DNA from: JAJPXI01 sp045602885
GTDB taxonomy: Bacteria > Bacillota > Clostridia > Oscillospirales > Oscillospiraceae
NCBI GenBank assembly: GCA_045602885.1
Contig: JAZSCJ010000055.1
Location: forward strand, 1-19,030
Length of the DNA stretch: 19,030 bases
Reading direction: 5' to 3'
In this document: positions 6,996 through 15,314 of the stretch, one piece after another
Layout: each line of letters starts with the position of its first letter
Numbering within the stretch: the stretch's first letter is position 1
The notes under the pieces: generated by a model
Database searches by the model: none
What the model was told of the DNA's origin: nothing
What the model saw: the letters and a program-made list of their open reading frames with translations, nothing else
Made by a program: the position numbers and the translations under genes

Positions 6996-7031
6996 ATGAG
7001 ACTTATCCGCCCAAAGGCAGATAAGTCTCAT
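6996..7031 (-). terminator. Long hairpin between the PrsA-like gene and mntP
   Basis: A perfect 12-bp stem, ATGAGACTTATC (6996-7007) with GATAAGTCTCAT (7020-7031). It can be extended inward by a G-U pair and GCC/GGC to about 16 bp, leaving a 4-base loop. There is no T-run on the minus-strand side, so it may be a partial terminator or mRNA-stabilising structure rather than a canonical one. It ends about 16 bases before the mntP ribosome site. Confidence 0.55.
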
Positions 7032-7045
7032 AAAAGTGAGTCAAG

Positions 7046-8209
7046 TTAGGGCGTCTCCGGGGCAGACTGGGCGGCAAAGGCCTGCTGATAGGCGGAGAAC
7101 TTGAGATAAAACATGTGGGGATCCAGTGCGTCATACTCCTCGGAGGTGACAATATCGGCCTGCTCAGCCCAGGTTTTGAGCTGCTGGGACACCAGAGAGC
7201 TTAAATATTGCGCACGGGCGTCATCGCTGTTGGGGGACTGGCGCAGAATGATGTGATAGCCATAGACGCTCTCCACAATGTCGCTGACCTGGCCCACCTT
7301 GAGCGCACGGGTAGCCGATTCAAATTCCGGCACCATTTCCCCGGCGGTAAAGGTGTATCCGGCGGGGGAGGTGGCAAGGCCGCCATCCTGGCTGTACTGA
7401 TGCATCAGCGCGTCAAAATCAGCCGCCAGATTGCTGCTGGTCTTCAACTGGGCCAGAATGGTTTCGGCCAGTTCCTTTTGCGCGGTAATTTCACTCTCCG
7501 GCAAGGGTTCGCCGGTGGTCATATCCTGGGTCAGAAGCAGGATGTGCTTGGCGCACAGAAGGTCATTTTGTTCGGCATAGTCCAAAATCTGCTGCTCGGT
7601 CGGGGGGGTGGAGAACAGGGAGTTCTGCAAAAGATCATAATAGTAGGGCGTAGCGCACACATCGTAAAACAGGCTGCGCGTCAACCCGGCCTTACGAAGC
7701 TCTTCGGCAAAAACCTCCTCGCCGCCCATCATGGTGGCGGTCAAAGTCAGATTGTTTTCCAGCTTGGTGCGCTGATCTTCCGACAGTTCAAAGCCCAGCT
7801 CGGCGCACTTTTCCGGCAGCAGGACCGAGTAAATGGTGGCATTGAGCGTGTCCGACTTGACATAGTCGGTCAGTTCGGCATCCGCACCCCAATCGGGGGC
7901 CAGGGCGTAATTGGCCTGCAGATAGGCAATGTTATCGCACAGCCAGTAGAGATAAGTACGGGCGGGGACGGCTTGGCCATTGATGGTAAACAGCGGAAAG
8001 TCGCCGGGTACGCCTGCGGTGGCCAGATACAGATCCTCCACCGAGGTGTCCACCACAAAATCGTCCGGCAGAGCAAGCTCTGTCCCGGCCGAAGGGGAAT
8101 TGGGGTCATCGGTGCGTTTGCCGTCCTGGTCGTCCTTGGAGCAGGCGGCCAGAGAAAAAATCAGGGTGCCGGCCAGCAGAAATGCCGACACTTTCTTGAA
8201 AAGATTCAT
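7046..8209 (-). CDS. PrsA/SurA-like peptidyl-prolyl isomerase lipoprotein
   Basis: An extracytoplasmic foldase anchored in the outer leaflet of the membrane, expected to help secreted proteins fold. The 387 residues start with a lipoprotein signal peptide (KK, hydrophobic core, lipobox L-A-A-C with Cys23). A low-complexity linker rich in D, S, P and T follows, then a SurA_N-like chaperone region (about 70-210) and a parvulin domain (about 219-324: 'CAKHILL' ... 'GEMVPEFESATRALKVGQVS' ... 'YGYHII'). GGAGG lies nine bases before the ATG at 8209. It lies 68 bases behind mfd, a position where clostridial genomes often have a peptidyl-prolyl isomerase; co-transcription is likely. Confidence 0.9.
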   Translation of the reverse strand: MNLFKKVSAFLLAGTLIFSLAACSKDDQDGKRTDDPNSPSAGTELALPDDFVVDTSVEDLYLATAGVPGDFPLFTINGQAVPARTYLYWLCDNIAYLQANYALAPDWGADAELTDYVKSDTLNATIYSVLLPEKCAELGFELSEDQRTKLENNLTLTATMMGGEEVFAEELRKAGLTRSLFYDVCATPYYYDLLQNSLFSTPPTEQQILDYAEQNDLLCAKHILLLTQDMTTGEPLPESEITAQKELAETILAQLKTSSNLAADFDALMHQYSQDGGLATSPAGYTFTAGEMVPEFESATRALKVGQVSDIVESVYGYHIILRQSPNSDDARAQYLSSLVSQQLKTWAEQADIVTSEEYDALDPHMFYLKFSAYQQAFAAQSAPETP

Positions 8210-8277
8210 ATAAGCAAGCCTCCGATCAAGGTTATAGGAAACATAATATCATGCGCTGCTGGAAAATTCAAGAAAAT

Positions 8278-11200
8278 CTATCCAACTTGTGGGCTTGTTT
8301 TTTCGGCGGTGTCGGCATAGTCTGCCACCAGACGCTCGCCCAGACGCAGCACATCTTCCCCTTTTTTGACCTTGAGGGAGAGATAGGGTTTTTCTCCGGC
8401 CGAAAACAGCAGCTTGCCCTTGTAGCGCTCCTGGGCGCACAGGCAGGAAATACGCTGCAAGTCGAAGGCGGCCAGCGTGAAGTTGAGCGCCATGCCCTTT
8501 TGCCCGATTTCCGTGATGCCACACAGGGCGGCACGGCCGCGCAGCAGAGCCACCGAGATCAGATTGTTGACCGGCCGGGGAGGATCGCCAAAGCGGTCGA
8601 TCAGCTCATCCACCATGTCATCGGCATCCTCCTCGGTGCGGATCTTGGCGATGCGGCGGTACAGATCCATGCGCTGTTCGGGGGAGGGCACATAGCGGTC
8701 GGGAATGTGGGCGGCCACGGCCAGATCGGCGGCACATTCGGTCTGGATAGCCTTTTTCTCGCCCCGTTCCTCCAGAACGGCCTCTTCCAGTAGCTTCAGG
8801 TACATATCATAGCCCACGCTGACCAAAAAGCCCGACTGCTCGGGGCCCAGAATGTTGCCTGCGCCACGGATCTCCAGATCGCGCATGGCGATCTTAAAGC
8901 CCGAGCCAAACTCAGCAAATTCCCGGATGGCACTCAACCGCTTGGAGGCCACCTCGGAAAGCACCTTGCCCTTGCGGTAGGTCATGTAGGCATAAGCCCG
9001 GCGACCCGAGCGGCCCACCCGGCCGCGGATCTGATGCAGTTGAGCCAGACCCATCTTGTCGGCATCTTCAATGATCAAGGTGTTGACGTTGCCCAGGTCG
9101 ATGCCGGTTTCAATGATGGTGGTACAAACCAGGATGTCCAGCTCGTGATCGGTCATCTGCTGCATAACGTCGTTGATCTCGTCCTGGCTCATTTTACCGT
9201 GGGCGATGCCCATGCGCACGTCATCGCCCAGCATACGCTGGATGCGCCCGGCGGTCTGGGTGATGGACTCCACCCGGTTGTGCAGGTAGTAGACCTGACC
9301 GCCGCGCTCCAACTCCCGGCGCATGGCGTCACACAGAAGCGACCAGTCGTGCTCCACCACGTAGGTCTGTACCGGCTGGCGGCCGTGGGGCGGCTCTTCC
9401 AGCGAGGACATATCCCGAATTCCGCTCAGCGCCATGTTGAGGGTGCGGGGAATGGGGGTGGCTGACAGGGTGAGTACGTCCACCTGCTTGGAAAGCTCTT
9501 TCAGCCGCTCCTTGTGGGTGACGCCGAAGCGCTGCTCCTCATCCACCACCAGCAACCCCAAGTCCTTGAACTGCACGTCCTTTTGCAGCAGACGGTGGGT
9601 GCCGATCAGCAGGTCAATCTTGCCGTCGCTTAGCCTTTGCAGGGCGGCTTTCATTTGAGCGGCCGTGCGGAAGCGGGAGATGACCTCGATTTCCACGGGG
9701 TAATTGGCAAAACGTTGTTTGGCGGTCAGAAAATGCTGACGGGCCAGTACGGTGGTGGGCACTAAAATGGCGGCCTGCTTGCCGTCCAGTACGCATTTCA
9801 TAATGGCGCGGAAGGCTACCTCGGTCTTGCCATAGCCCACATCGCCGCACAACAGGCGGTCCATGGGCTGGGGTCGCTCCATATCGGCCTTAATCTCGGC
9901 AATGCAGCGCAGCTGGTCTTCGGTTTCAGCGTACTCAAATTGTTCTTCAAATTCCTTCATCCACGGCGAGTCGGGGGAGAAGGAGTAACCCGGCTGCCGG
10001 GAACGCTCGGCATAGAGCTGGATCAGCCCCTTGGCCAGATCGGCCACCGCCTTTTTGGCCCGGGTCTTGGCCTTTTCCCAGTCGGCGCCGCCCAGACGGG
10101 ACAGCTTGCGCTCGCCCTCGCCATCGGCCGAGCCGATGTACTTGCTGACCAAGTCCAGCTGGGTGGCCGGGACGTACAAGGTGTCGGCCCCGGCGTAGGC
10201 AATTTTTACGTAGTCCTTCTCCACGCCGTCCACCGGCATCTTGACCATGGCTAGAAAGCGGCCGATGCCGTGGTGCTCGTGTACCACCAGATCGCCGGGG
10301 GACAGATCGGCATAGCTTTGCAGTTTTTGTCGGTTGGTGGTGTCCTTTTTGCGGCTTTTTTTGGCGGGCAGTGCCTGCCCCTCGGTCAAAACGGCGATGT
10401 GAGCGCCGGCGTATTCCACACCCGAGGACAGTCCGCCCACGGCGATGACCACCTTGCCCGGTTGGGGCAGCTCATGCAGCTGGAAATCCACGGCGGTCTT
10501 GCGCTTTTGCTCACGCAGCAGAGCCTGCAAATTCAAGGCACGCTGCTCGCTGCCCACCAGCAGCACCACGCCCATGTCGCTGGTTTCATAATGGGCCAGA
10601 TCGGCCACGGCGGTTTCCAGGCTGGTCCCAAAGCAGGGCAACTGTTTGGCCAGTAAATTCAGCAGTGTGCGTGGCCGGGCCGGGTATTCCGACACGGGAA
10701 AGCTGTCCAGAAAGCACAGCGGCCAGTCTTCCAGTACCGCCATGAGCTGCGCAAAGGTGCGGGCATAGATGGCATCCTTGCCGTCCAGATATTGCGCTTC
10801 AATGAGGGTTTTGATGTCCTCGTCCAGCTGCCACAAGTAGTTTTTGGCTCGCTCGGCCACCCGGGGGCTGTCGGAAAACAGCACAATGGCGTCTTCGGGC
10901 AAATAGTCGGCGGCGGTGGCCAATGTGGGATAGATCTTGGGCAGGTTCTTGTCGCCACCCAGACAGTCCGGGTCGGGGGACAGGGCCGGCAGCACCTCGC
11001 CGGCGGGCAGGATAACGGCCTGCTCCAGAGTTTGGATGCGCCGCTGGGAGGTCGGGTCAAACAGGCCCATGGAGTCCACCTCGTCACCCCAGAATTCCAC
11101 GCGCACCGGGTTTTCCTGCGCCGGGGAAAAAAAGTCCAGAATACCACCGCGCAGGGCGAACTGGCCCACGCCCTCCACCTGCTCGCACCGGGTGTAACCG

Positions 11201-11676
11201 GCGGCGCTCAGTCGCTCGGCCAGCTCGTTGAGGTCGTAAGAACCGGTGCTTTCCAGCACAAAGCGCACTCCGGCCAACTGCTGCCTGGGGATGGTGCGCT
11301 GCAGCAGGGATTCCACTGTGGCAACCACCAAATTGGATCGGCCGCCCAGCATGGCCTCCATGGCGGCCAGACGTTTGTGCTCCCATTGCCGGGAAACGGC
11401 GGCGCTTTCGTGAAAGACGAATTCCCGGGAAGTCAGCATCAGTGCCTGCTCCCCGGTAAAGGCACGCAGGTCGGAGCAGAGCCGCTCGCCCTCCCGCTCG
11501 TCGGCGCAGACAAGCACCACCGGGCGCTGGGTGGTCTGCCGAAGTGCGGCGGCCACGTGGGCACGGTGGATGGGGGAAAGGCCGGACAGCACGGCAGGAC
11601 AGCCGCCGCCGTCAATGGCCGAGAGCAGCTTGCGAAATTCCGGTATTTGGTTGACGATGGTAGTCAGAAGTTTCAT
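8278..11676 (-). CDS. mfd: Transcription-repair coupling factor Mfd
   Basis: A DNA translocase that removes RNA polymerase stalled at lesions and recruits UvrA to start nucleotide excision repair. The 1132 residues are full length for the family. In order: UvrB-homology domains at the N-terminus, the RNA-polymerase-interacting CarD-like domain (about 455-510, 'GDLVVHEHHGIGRFLAMV'), Walker A GDVGYGKTE (about 609-617), Walker B DEEQ (about 712-715), helicase motif 'SATPIPRTLNMALSG', the TRG motif region 'RGRVGRSGRRAYAYM' and a C-terminal D7 domain. GAGG lies seven bases before the ATG at 11676. It follows pth, as in other Firmicutes. Nothing looks broken. Confidence 0.98.
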   Translation of the reverse strand: MKLLTTIVNQIPEFRKLLSAIDGGGCPAVLSGLSPIHRAHVAAALRQTTQRPVVLVCADEREGERLCSDLRAFTGEQALMLTSREFVFHESAAVSRQWEHKRLAAMEAMLGGRSNLVVATVESLLQRTIPRQQLAGVRFVLESTGSYDLNELAERLSAAGYTRCEQVEGVGQFALRGGILDFFSPAQENPVRVEFWGDEVDSMGLFDPTSQRRIQTLEQAVILPAGEVLPALSPDPDCLGGDKNLPKIYPTLATAADYLPEDAIVLFSDSPRVAERAKNYLWQLDEDIKTLIEAQYLDGKDAIYARTFAQLMAVLEDWPLCFLDSFPVSEYPARPRTLLNLLAKQLPCFGTSLETAVADLAHYETSDMGVVLLVGSEQRALNLQALLREQKRKTAVDFQLHELPQPGKVVIAVGGLSSGVEYAGAHIAVLTEGQALPAKKSRKKDTTNRQKLQSYADLSPGDLVVHEHHGIGRFLAMVKMPVDGVEKDYVKIAYAGADTLYVPATQLDLVSKYIGSADGEGERKLSRLGGADWEKAKTRAKKAVADLAKGLIQLYAERSRQPGYSFSPDSPWMKEFEEQFEYAETEDQLRCIAEIKADMERPQPMDRLLCGDVGYGKTEVAFRAIMKCVLDGKQAAILVPTTVLARQHFLTAKQRFANYPVEIEVISRFRTAAQMKAALQRLSDGKIDLLIGTHRLLQKDVQFKDLGLLVVDEEQRFGVTHKERLKELSKQVDVLTLSATPIPRTLNMALSGIRDMSSLEEPPHGRQPVQTYVVEHDWSLLCDAMRRELERGGQVYYLHNRVESITQTAGRIQRMLGDDVRMGIAHGKMSQDEINDVMQQMTDHELDILVCTTIIETGIDLGNVNTLIIEDADKMGLAQLHQIRGRVGRSGRRAYAYMTYRKGKVLSEVASKRLSAIREFAEFGSGFKIAMRDLEIRGAGNILGPEQSGFLVSVGYDMYLKLLEEAVLEERGEKKAIQTECAADLAVAAHIPDRYVPSPEQRMDLYRRIAKIRTEEDADDMVDELIDRFGDPPRPVNNLISVALLRGRAALCGITEIGQKGMALNFTLAAFDLQRISCLCAQERYKGKLLFSAGEKPYLSLKVKKGEDVLRLGERLVADYADTAEKTSPQVG

Positions 11677-11722
11677 ACTCTGCCTCGAAAATAGAAAAAT
11701 TTGGAAGTTAAGGGCGCAGATA

Positions 11723-11751
11723 CCCCCTGCCCACGGTGTGTGGGAGGGGGG
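11723..11751 (-). other. Hairpin in the pth-mfd gap
   Basis: CCCCCTCCCAC on the minus strand (about 11750-11740) can pair with GTGGGCAGGGGG (about 11734-11723), allowing one bulged base and leaving a 5-base loop. No T-run follows, so it is more likely an RNA-stability or attenuation element, or the remains of a terminator, than a full stop between the two genes. Confidence 0.4.
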
Positions 11752-11784
11752 TGGTGATTCAAATTTTTAGGGGAACGGGTGCGC

Positions 11785-12375
11785 TTATCCGTTGAAGCGG
11801 CCCATGGCCTTTTCTGGGCCGTCCTTGAGATAGCACGCGGCAGCCTTGGCTGCCCGAGTGATGGCATCGTCGATGTTTTTCTGGTCGGCCGGGGGGAACT
11901 TACCCAGTACCCAGTCGGCCATGTCATAGTCGGGGTGGGGCTTTTCGCCCACGCCGATCTTGATCCGGGGAAACGCGTCGGTGCCCAGGTGTTGAATGAT
12001 GCTTTTCAAGCCGTTGTGGCCGCCGGCGCTGCCGCTTTTGCGGATGCGCAGCTTGCCCACGGGCAGGGAGGTGTCATCGGAAAAGACCAGAACCCGTTCG
12101 GGAGGGATCTTGTAAAAGCGAGCGGCCTCACCCACGGCCTCGCCGGACAGGTTCATGTAGGTGACCGGCTTCATGAGCAGCACTTTGACCCCGGCTACCG
12201 TGCAGGTGTTGGTCAAGGCCTTGTGCTTGAGTTTTTGCACGGGGACCCCGGCGTCTTCGGCAAGCTGATCCAGTGCGTCAAAGCCCACATTGTGCCGGGT
12301 GTGTTCATATTTGTCGCCCGGGTTGCCCAGGCCGACGATCAGCCATTCGGCACCCGAGGATTTTTTTAAAAACAT
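11785..12375 (-). CDS. pth: Peptidyl-tRNA hydrolase
   Basis: Cleaves peptidyl-tRNA that drops off the ribosome, recycling tRNA; an essential cytoplasmic enzyme. The 196 residues match the family length. The N-terminal signature 'LIVGLGNPGDKYEHTRHN' holds Asn18 and the catalytic His28 (equivalents of E. coli Asn10 and His20). 'VFSDDTSLPVGKLRIRKSGS' has the catalytic-site Asp, and 'GGHNGLKSI' the Asn that contacts substrate. GAGGTG stands about seven bases before the ATG at 12375. It lies between prs and mfd in the conserved Firmicutes order. Confidence 0.97.
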   Translation of the reverse strand: MFLKKSSGAEWLIVGLGNPGDKYEHTRHNVGFDALDQLAEDAGVPVQKLKHKALTNTCTVAGVKVLLMKPVTYMNLSGEAVGEAARFYKIPPERVLVFSDDTSLPVGKLRIRKSGSAGGHNGLKSIIQHLGTDAFPRIKIGVGEKPHPDYDMADWVLGKFPPADQKNIDDAITRAAKAAACYLKDGPEKAMGRFNG

Positions 12376-12400
12376 GGGGATTCACCTCAAGAAACAGAAC

Positions 12401-12424
12401 AGGGGCGGGGGGAACCCCGCCCCT
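12401..12424 (-). terminator. GC-rich hairpin after prs
   Basis: A perfect 10-bp stem, AGGGGCGGGG (12401-12410) with CCCCGCCCCT (12415-12424), loop GGAA, starting nine bases after the prs stop. On the minus strand it is followed by GTTCTGTTTCTT, only loosely T-rich, and the pth ribosome site comes directly after. It may act as a leaky terminator that lowers pth-mfd expression relative to prs. Confidence 0.5.
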
Positions 12425-12433
12425 GAAAAATGG

Positions 12434-13396
12434 TTACAGGAACAGCTTGGAAACCGAGGTTTCGTGGTAAATGCGGTCAATGGCCTCGCCGAACATATGG
12501 GAGACCGACAGATACTTGATCTTGGGGCAGGCCTTGGCGGCTTCGCTGGGGAGGATGGTGTCCAGGAAGACCACTTCGTCCAGCACGCTGTCAGAAATGC
12601 GCTGCACAGCGGCGCCGGACAGAACGCCGTGGGAAGCGCAGGCAGTGACCGACTTGGCGTGGCCGATCTCCACCAGAGCCTGAGCGGCGTGGCACAGAGA
12701 ACCGCCGGTGTCCACCATGTCATCCAGCAGGATGACGTGCTTATCCTTGACATCGCCGATGATATTCATGACCTCGGAGGAGTTGGCCTTCTGGCGGCGC
12801 TTGTCCACGATGGCCATGGGCATATCCAGCTTCTGGGCAAAGGCACGGGCACGGGCCACGCTGCCCACGTCGGGGGAAACCACCATGGTGTCCTCGTGAA
12901 CGTCGGCGAACTTCTTGGTGAAGTAATCCACAAAAACGGGGGAGCCCAGCAGATTGTCCACGGGGATGTCGAAGAAGCCCTGGATCTGGGCGGCGTGCAG
13001 GTCCATGGACAGCACACGGTCGGCACCGGCCGTGGTGATCAGATTGGCCACCAGCTTGGCGGAAATGGGATCGCGGGGCTTGGTTTTGCGATCCTGACGG
13101 GCATAGCCGAAGTAGGGGATCACGGCGGTAATGCGGCCGGCCGAAGCACGCTTGAGTGCGTCGATCATGATGAGCAGCTCCATCAGGTTGTCGTTGACGG
13201 GGCTGCAGGTGGATTGGATCACGAAAACATCCGAACCACGAACGGTCTCATAAATGGAAACAAAGTTTTCTCCGTCGGAGAATGCGCCGGCCTCGGCGCT
13301 GCCCAGGCTGATGCCGATATCCTTACAAATGGCTTCTGCCAGGGGGCGGTTTGCGTTGCCTGAAAAAATCTTAATGTCCTTTCCGTGCGCGATCAT
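12434..13396 (-). CDS. prs: Ribose-phosphate pyrophosphokinase (PRPP synthase)
   Basis: Makes PRPP from ribose-5-phosphate and ATP for nucleotide, His, Trp and NAD synthesis. The 320-residue protein carries 'VIPYFGYARQDRKTKPRDPI' (ATP-binding loop), the PRPP-synthase signature 'DLHAAQIQGFFDIPVD', and the PRPP-binding loop 'LLDDMVDTGGSL' (about residue 221 on). The start is placed at the ATG at 13396 because AGAGGGA lies about six bases upstream; the in-frame ATG at 13414 overlaps that site region and adds six residues foreign to the family. Only 43 bases separate it from the glmU-like gene upstream, so the two are probably one transcript. Confidence 0.97.
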   Translation of the reverse strand: MIAHGKDIKIFSGNANRPLAEAICKDIGISLGSAEAGAFSDGENFVSIYETVRGSDVFVIQSTCSPVNDNLMELLIMIDALKRASAGRITAVIPYFGYARQDRKTKPRDPISAKLVANLITTAGADRVLSMDLHAAQIQGFFDIPVDNLLGSPVFVDYFTKKFADVHEDTMVVSPDVGSVARARAFAQKLDMPMAIVDKRRQKANSSEVMNIIGDVKDKHVILLDDMVDTGGSLCHAAQALVEIGHAKSVTACASHGVLSGAAVQRISDSVLDEVVFLDTILPSEAAKACPKIKYLSVSHMFGEAIDRIYHETSVSKLFL

Positions 13397-13439
13397 GTAG
13401 CATCCCTCTCTCATCTATATGTTATGTATTAAAAAATAA

Positions 13440-14642
13440 TTAACGCTTTTCGTTTTTCTTTCTGCGCTTGGCGGCCCATTGCTTCTTAACGACCTGGCTG
13501 CTGCGGGCGATGGCCAGAGAATCGCCGGGCACATCGTCGGTAATGGTAGAGCCGGCTGCGGTATAAGCGCCGTCCCCCACACAGACGGGAGCGACCAGAT
13601 TGGTGTTGCAGCCGATGAAAGCATCGTTGCCGATGGTGGTGCGGAACTTCTTAGCGCCGTCATAGTTGACCGTTACCGTGCCGCAGCCGAAATTGACACG
13701 CTCACCCACGTCGGAGTCACCCACGTAGGTCAGGTGCGAGATCTTGGTGCCGTTGCCGATGTTGGAGTTTTTCAGCTCCACAAAATCGCCTACCTTGACG
13801 TGAGCGCCCACATGACAATGGGGGCGGATGTAAGCAAAGGGGCCCACCGTGGTGTCGCTTTCCACGGTGCTTTCGTTCAGCTGGGAGGCGTTGACCGTAA
13901 CATGGTCGCCGAGGGTACAGTCACGGATCATGGTGTTGGGGCCGATCTCGCAATGGGTGCCGATGGTGGTCTTGCCACGCAAAATGGTGCCCGGCAGCAG
14001 GGCAGTTCCCTTACCGACCGTCACGTTGGGGCCCACATAGACTGCATCGGGATCGAGAACACGCACGCCCCGGCTGATCAGACGGGCCACGGTCAGTCGG
14101 CGTGCCACCGCCTGTACCTCCATCAGATCCAGCGCCGACTCCAGCTTAAAGACCGAGCGGGCGTTCCAGTCGCCGCTTTCGCAAAACTCCTGGCCGCATT
14201 GCTGCAGGGCCGATTCAAAGTCGTCAAACTTGCCCGAATCCAGCGCCGTTTTCAGGGCAGCGGCATCCACACGGAATACATCGGTGCCCGTCATGTTCCG
14301 GGGCGGATCCACGGGAGAGAGAAGCTGCTGGGCACCCAGATCGGTCAGAAAGACCGGCGCAGTAAAGACCAGCGCCCGGCCGTCCAGACGGGACAGGAAG
14401 CCGGACAGGGTATCCAGCGCATTTTCGCTGCCGGTGGTGACCAGCTCGGCCCCTTCGGGGAAACAGGCCGCCGCGGCGTCGCGGTCACTTTCGTGGCAAA
14501 CCACCAAAAATTGCTGCACACCGGCCGCTTGCAGCGTTTGGGACAGCCAGGCGGCTGCCGGTTCAAACAGGATGGGTTCCAGCATCAAGGTGCCGGCCGG
14601 ATCCTTAGTCAAAAAAACGATCGCACCGAAAGAGTTGCTCAT
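13440..14642 (-). CDS. GlmU-like protein: intact acetyltransferase half, degenerate uridyltransferase half
   Basis: GlmU makes UDP-GlcNAc in two steps: acetylation of glucosamine-1-phosphate, then uridylylation. This 400-residue protein is short of the usual ~455. The C-terminal left-handed beta-helix (about 190-380) is well kept, with hexapeptide turns, 'HLTYVGDSDVG' (catalytic-His region), 'NFGCGTVTVNYDGAKKFRT' and 'AYTAAGSTITDDVPGDSLAI'. The N-terminal ~180 residues do not show L-A-A-G-x-G-T-R-M (here 'FLTKDPAGTLML'), the P-K-V-L-H lysine, G-T-G-H-A ('TGSENAL') or the Y-G-D-V-P-L metal aspartate ('FTAPVFLTD'). The acetyltransferase is probably active; uridyltransferase activity is unlikely. 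AAGGTG lies about ten bases before the ATG at 14642. It heads the prs-pth-mfd run, the place of glmU in Firmicutes. Confidence 0.88.
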   Translation of the reverse strand: MSNSFGAIVFLTKDPAGTLMLEPILFEPAAAWLSQTLQAAGVQQFLVVCHESDRDAAAACFPEGAELVTTGSENALDTLSGFLSRLDGRALVFTAPVFLTDLGAQQLLSPVDPPRNMTGTDVFRVDAAALKTALDSGKFDDFESALQQCGQEFCESGDWNARSVFKLESALDLMEVQAVARRLTVARLISRGVRVLDPDAVYVGPNVTVGKGTALLPGTILRGKTTIGTHCEIGPNTMIRDCTLGDHVTVNASQLNESTVESDTTVGPFAYIRPHCHVGAHVKVGDFVELKNSNIGNGTKISHLTYVGDSDVGERVNFGCGTVTVNYDGAKKFRTTIGNDAFIGCNTNLVAPVCVGDGAYTAAGSTITDDVPGDSLAIARSSQVVKKQWAAKRRKKNEKR

Positions 14643-14683
14643 AACGTTGCATCACCTTCATTTAATGGATAGCCTGTGTGTCA

Positions 14684-14700
14684 TAACAAACAGTTTGTTA
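14684..14700. promoter_or_regulatory. Perfect palindrome in the glmU-like leader
   Basis: TAACAAAC-A-GTTTGTTA is a perfect 8+1+8 palindrome. It lies roughly 15-32 bases downstream of the predicted transcription start of the glmU-like gene and about 40 bases before its start codon. It could be a roadblock operator or an RNA hairpin; the AT-rich arms favour a protein site. Confidence 0.5.
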
Positions 14701-14722
14701 CAGACATAACAAGCCGTATATC

Positions 14723-14751
14723 ATTATAGCAGAGTGCCATTGTTTTGGCAA
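14723..14751 (-). promoter_or_regulatory. Promoter of the glmU-like/prs/pth/mfd run
   Basis: On the minus strand TTGCCA (14751-14746), a 17-base spacer and TATAAT (14728-14723) match the sigma-A consensus at eleven of twelve bases. The -35 box is embedded in an inverted repeat, CCATTG...CAATGG. It is the only strong promoter I can see for the 8-kb minus-strand gene run. Confidence 0.82.
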
Positions 14752-14859
14752 TGGGAACACTCCCCGAAAACCGCGCGATAAAAAGGGAAAAGAGAGCGAA
14801 AATGGCGAAAAAATCGGACAGCTTCAGAAAATTGTAAGAAAGTCTTAAGGGAAAAGCAC

Positions 14860-14888
14860 TTGTTTTCGCGCCGGGGAAAAATTATACT
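14860..14888 (+). promoter_or_regulatory. Promoter of the YtrA-type ABC operon
   Basis: TTGTTT (14860-14865), 17-base spacer, TATACT (14883-14888). Just downstream, AACTGT (14889-14894) and ACAGTT (14910-14915) form an inverted repeat, centred about 15 bases after the -10 box. That is where an autoregulating repressor would block transcription, so it is a candidate operator for the GntR-family product of the first gene. Confidence 0.65.
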
Positions 14889-14930
14889 AACTGTACCAAG
14901 ATGACTAACACAGTTGAGAGGAGGGTCGAT

Positions 14931-15314
14931 GTGATCCATTTGAATTATCGTGACGCCCGGCCGATTTACGAGCAGGTGACCGACGGGCTGCGCCATCTGG
15001 TGGTGACCGGGGCCATTCAGCCGGGGGAAAAGCTGCCTTCGGTGCGCGCGTTGGCGTCCTTGCTGGCCATCAATCCCAACACCATTCAGCGTGCCTACGA
15101 GGTGTTGGAACAAGAGGGGTATCTCTGCTCGGTGGCCGGTAAGGGGTCCTTTGCGGCCGAGCGCAAGGATGTGGATGAAAAGCGGCGCAATATGCTGCTG
15201 GGCCGCTTTGATGCGGCGGCGACCGAGCTGCTGTTTCTGGGCATGACTGCCGAGGAGCTGTGTCAGCGGTTACAGCAGGCCGAGAAAGAAAAGTGTGAGG
15301 AGGAACGGCCATGA
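14931..15314 (+). CDS. GntR-family (YtrA subfamily) transcriptional regulator
   Basis: A 127-residue regulator with an N-terminal winged helix ('PIYEQVTDGLRHLVVTGAI', 'PSVRALASLLAINPNTIQRA', 'YEVLEQEGYLCSVAGKGSFA') and only a short helical C-terminal tail. This is the YtrA layout, with no ligand-binding domain of the FadR or UbiC type. I start it at the GTG at 14931, six bases after GAGAGGAGGG; the frame from 14901 would begin upstream of that ribosome site. The stop overlaps the next gene's ATG (ATGA), so translation is coupled. Family members sense envelope stress or antibiotics and repress their own ABC-transporter operon; that is the likely job here. Confidence 0.93.
   Translation: MIHLNYRDARPIYEQVTDGLRHLVVTGAIQPGEKLPSVRALASLLAINPNTIQRAYEVLEQEGYLCSVAGKGSFAAERKDVDEKRRNMLLGRFDAAATELLFLGMTAEELCQRLQQAEKEKCEEERP

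Noticed and set aside
6970..7045. yybP-ykoY manganese riboswitch ahead of mntP
   Set aside because: Only a single long hairpin is visible; the paired conserved loops of that riboswitch are not.
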